Assembly (NCBI GenBank): GCA_043228905.1
Contig: JBHGNT010000001.1
Coordinates: forward strand, 2,666,001 to 2,730,000
DNA: 64,000 nucleotides
DNA from: Azolla caroliniana
Taxonomy: Eukaryota; Polypodiophyta
Direction: 5' to 3'
The notes under the pieces were generated by a model, which was given only the letters and a program-made list of their open reading frames with translations, was not told the DNA's origin and did not search any database. Numbering within the stretch: the stretch's first letter is position 1; each line of letters opens with the position of its first letter. This document shows, piece by piece, positions 63,598-64,000 of the stretch. The position numbers were made by a program, and so were the translations under genes.

Positions 63598-64000
63598 TTA
63601 ATTGTTTAAAAATTTTGAAACCGAAACCGAACCGAACCATAAAACCGTTAGGTATAAATCCAAACCCTTTAAACCATTAAACCGCTAAAACAACGATTTC
63701 GTGGTTTGGTTTCGGTTTTCAACTTAGGTCATTATTTCAAATTTTAATTTTTCAATATTTAAAAGATTTTTCCTAAAATATGAGATTAGGCTTAAAAATG
63801 AAAATGTTGTTTTAAATTAAAAAATTTAAAATTTAAAACCATTTAAACCACGGTCCACGATTTCAAACCATTAAAACCGAATCGAACTAAATTGTTCACC
63901 TCCAAACCGAACTGAACCGTTAAAAAAACTTGAACTTGGACTTGAACCGAACCGAACCGTTTCAACCGTTAAGCCCCGGTTTCATGGTTCGGTTCAGTTC
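63598..64000 (+). repeat. AACCG-rich palindromic element, copy 2 (cut by the window edge)
   Basis: Diverged direct copy of 62690-62995 with the shared blocks CGTGGTTTGGTTTCGG, CAACTTAGGTCA, TCCTAAAATATGAGA and AAAATGAAAA. It continues to the last base of the window with ACCGAACCG repeats and GTTCGGTTCAG, so its right end is unknown. Confidence 0.75.

Overview
This is plant nuclear DNA, most likely from a flowering plant that is not a grass. The coding potential is intron-rich and AT-rich, with GT-AG introns (one probable GC-AG) and several plant-specific families: LTO1 with the VKOR-thioredoxin fusion, a WEB/DUF827 coiled-coil protein, a plant-type DXO1, a PHD-GNAT protein of the IDM1 class, and a decayed PLS-type PPR gene. 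A solo LTR and many microsatellites fit the same picture. Nothing bacterial, viral or organellar was seen. The species cannot be named from the sequence.

Layout: 1-7.0 kb is gene-poor, with a heavily decayed PPR pseudogene (about 0.97-3.4 kb) between two diverged direct repeats and a 439-bp solo LTR with an intact 5-bp target duplication. 7.1-15.0 kb (+) is a 17-exon Jas/PHD/GNAT chromatin gene of 1,229 codons whose exon phases all close. 15-24 kb is intergenic, with one possible 86-aa reading frame and a 3 x 170-bp tandem array. 24.2-30.1 kb (-) is DXO1, in at least 12 coding exons. 31.9-32.5 kb (-) is a two-exon acylphosphatase. 33.9-38.7 kb (+) is LTO1 (7 exons, 381 aa). 38.7-40 kb holds a cluster of short tandem duplications. 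41.4-45.2 kb (+) is a WEB family gene with a 5' UTR intron. 47.6-48.7 kb (+) is a 3-exon thioredoxin-fold gene whose active site reads WCGPA. 50.7-53.4 kb (-) is a 5-exon J-domain co-chaperone. 54-58.4 kb is gene-free as far as I can see, with a GC-richer, microsatellite-rich island. 58.5-61.7 kb (-) is an ARGLU1-type protein with a probable SINE in an intron. 62.6-64 kb holds two diverged copies of an AACCG-rich element, the second running off the window.

The genes look like an ordinary mixture: RNA 5'-end quality control, SR-type splicing, chromatin, thylakoid disulfide formation, blue-light chloroplast movement, chaperone and acyl-phosphate hydrolysis. I see no operon-like or pathway cluster and no convincing new multi-gene system. 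The most unusual points are the resolving-cysteine-less thioredoxin, the cysteine-bearing 22-residue repeat array in the N-terminal exon of the PHD-GNAT protein, the intronic 176-bp tandem array in that gene, its apparent GC-AG last intron, and the solo LTR. Exon boundaries were derived by hand from splice motifs, reading-frame phase and family similarity, and may be off by a base or two.
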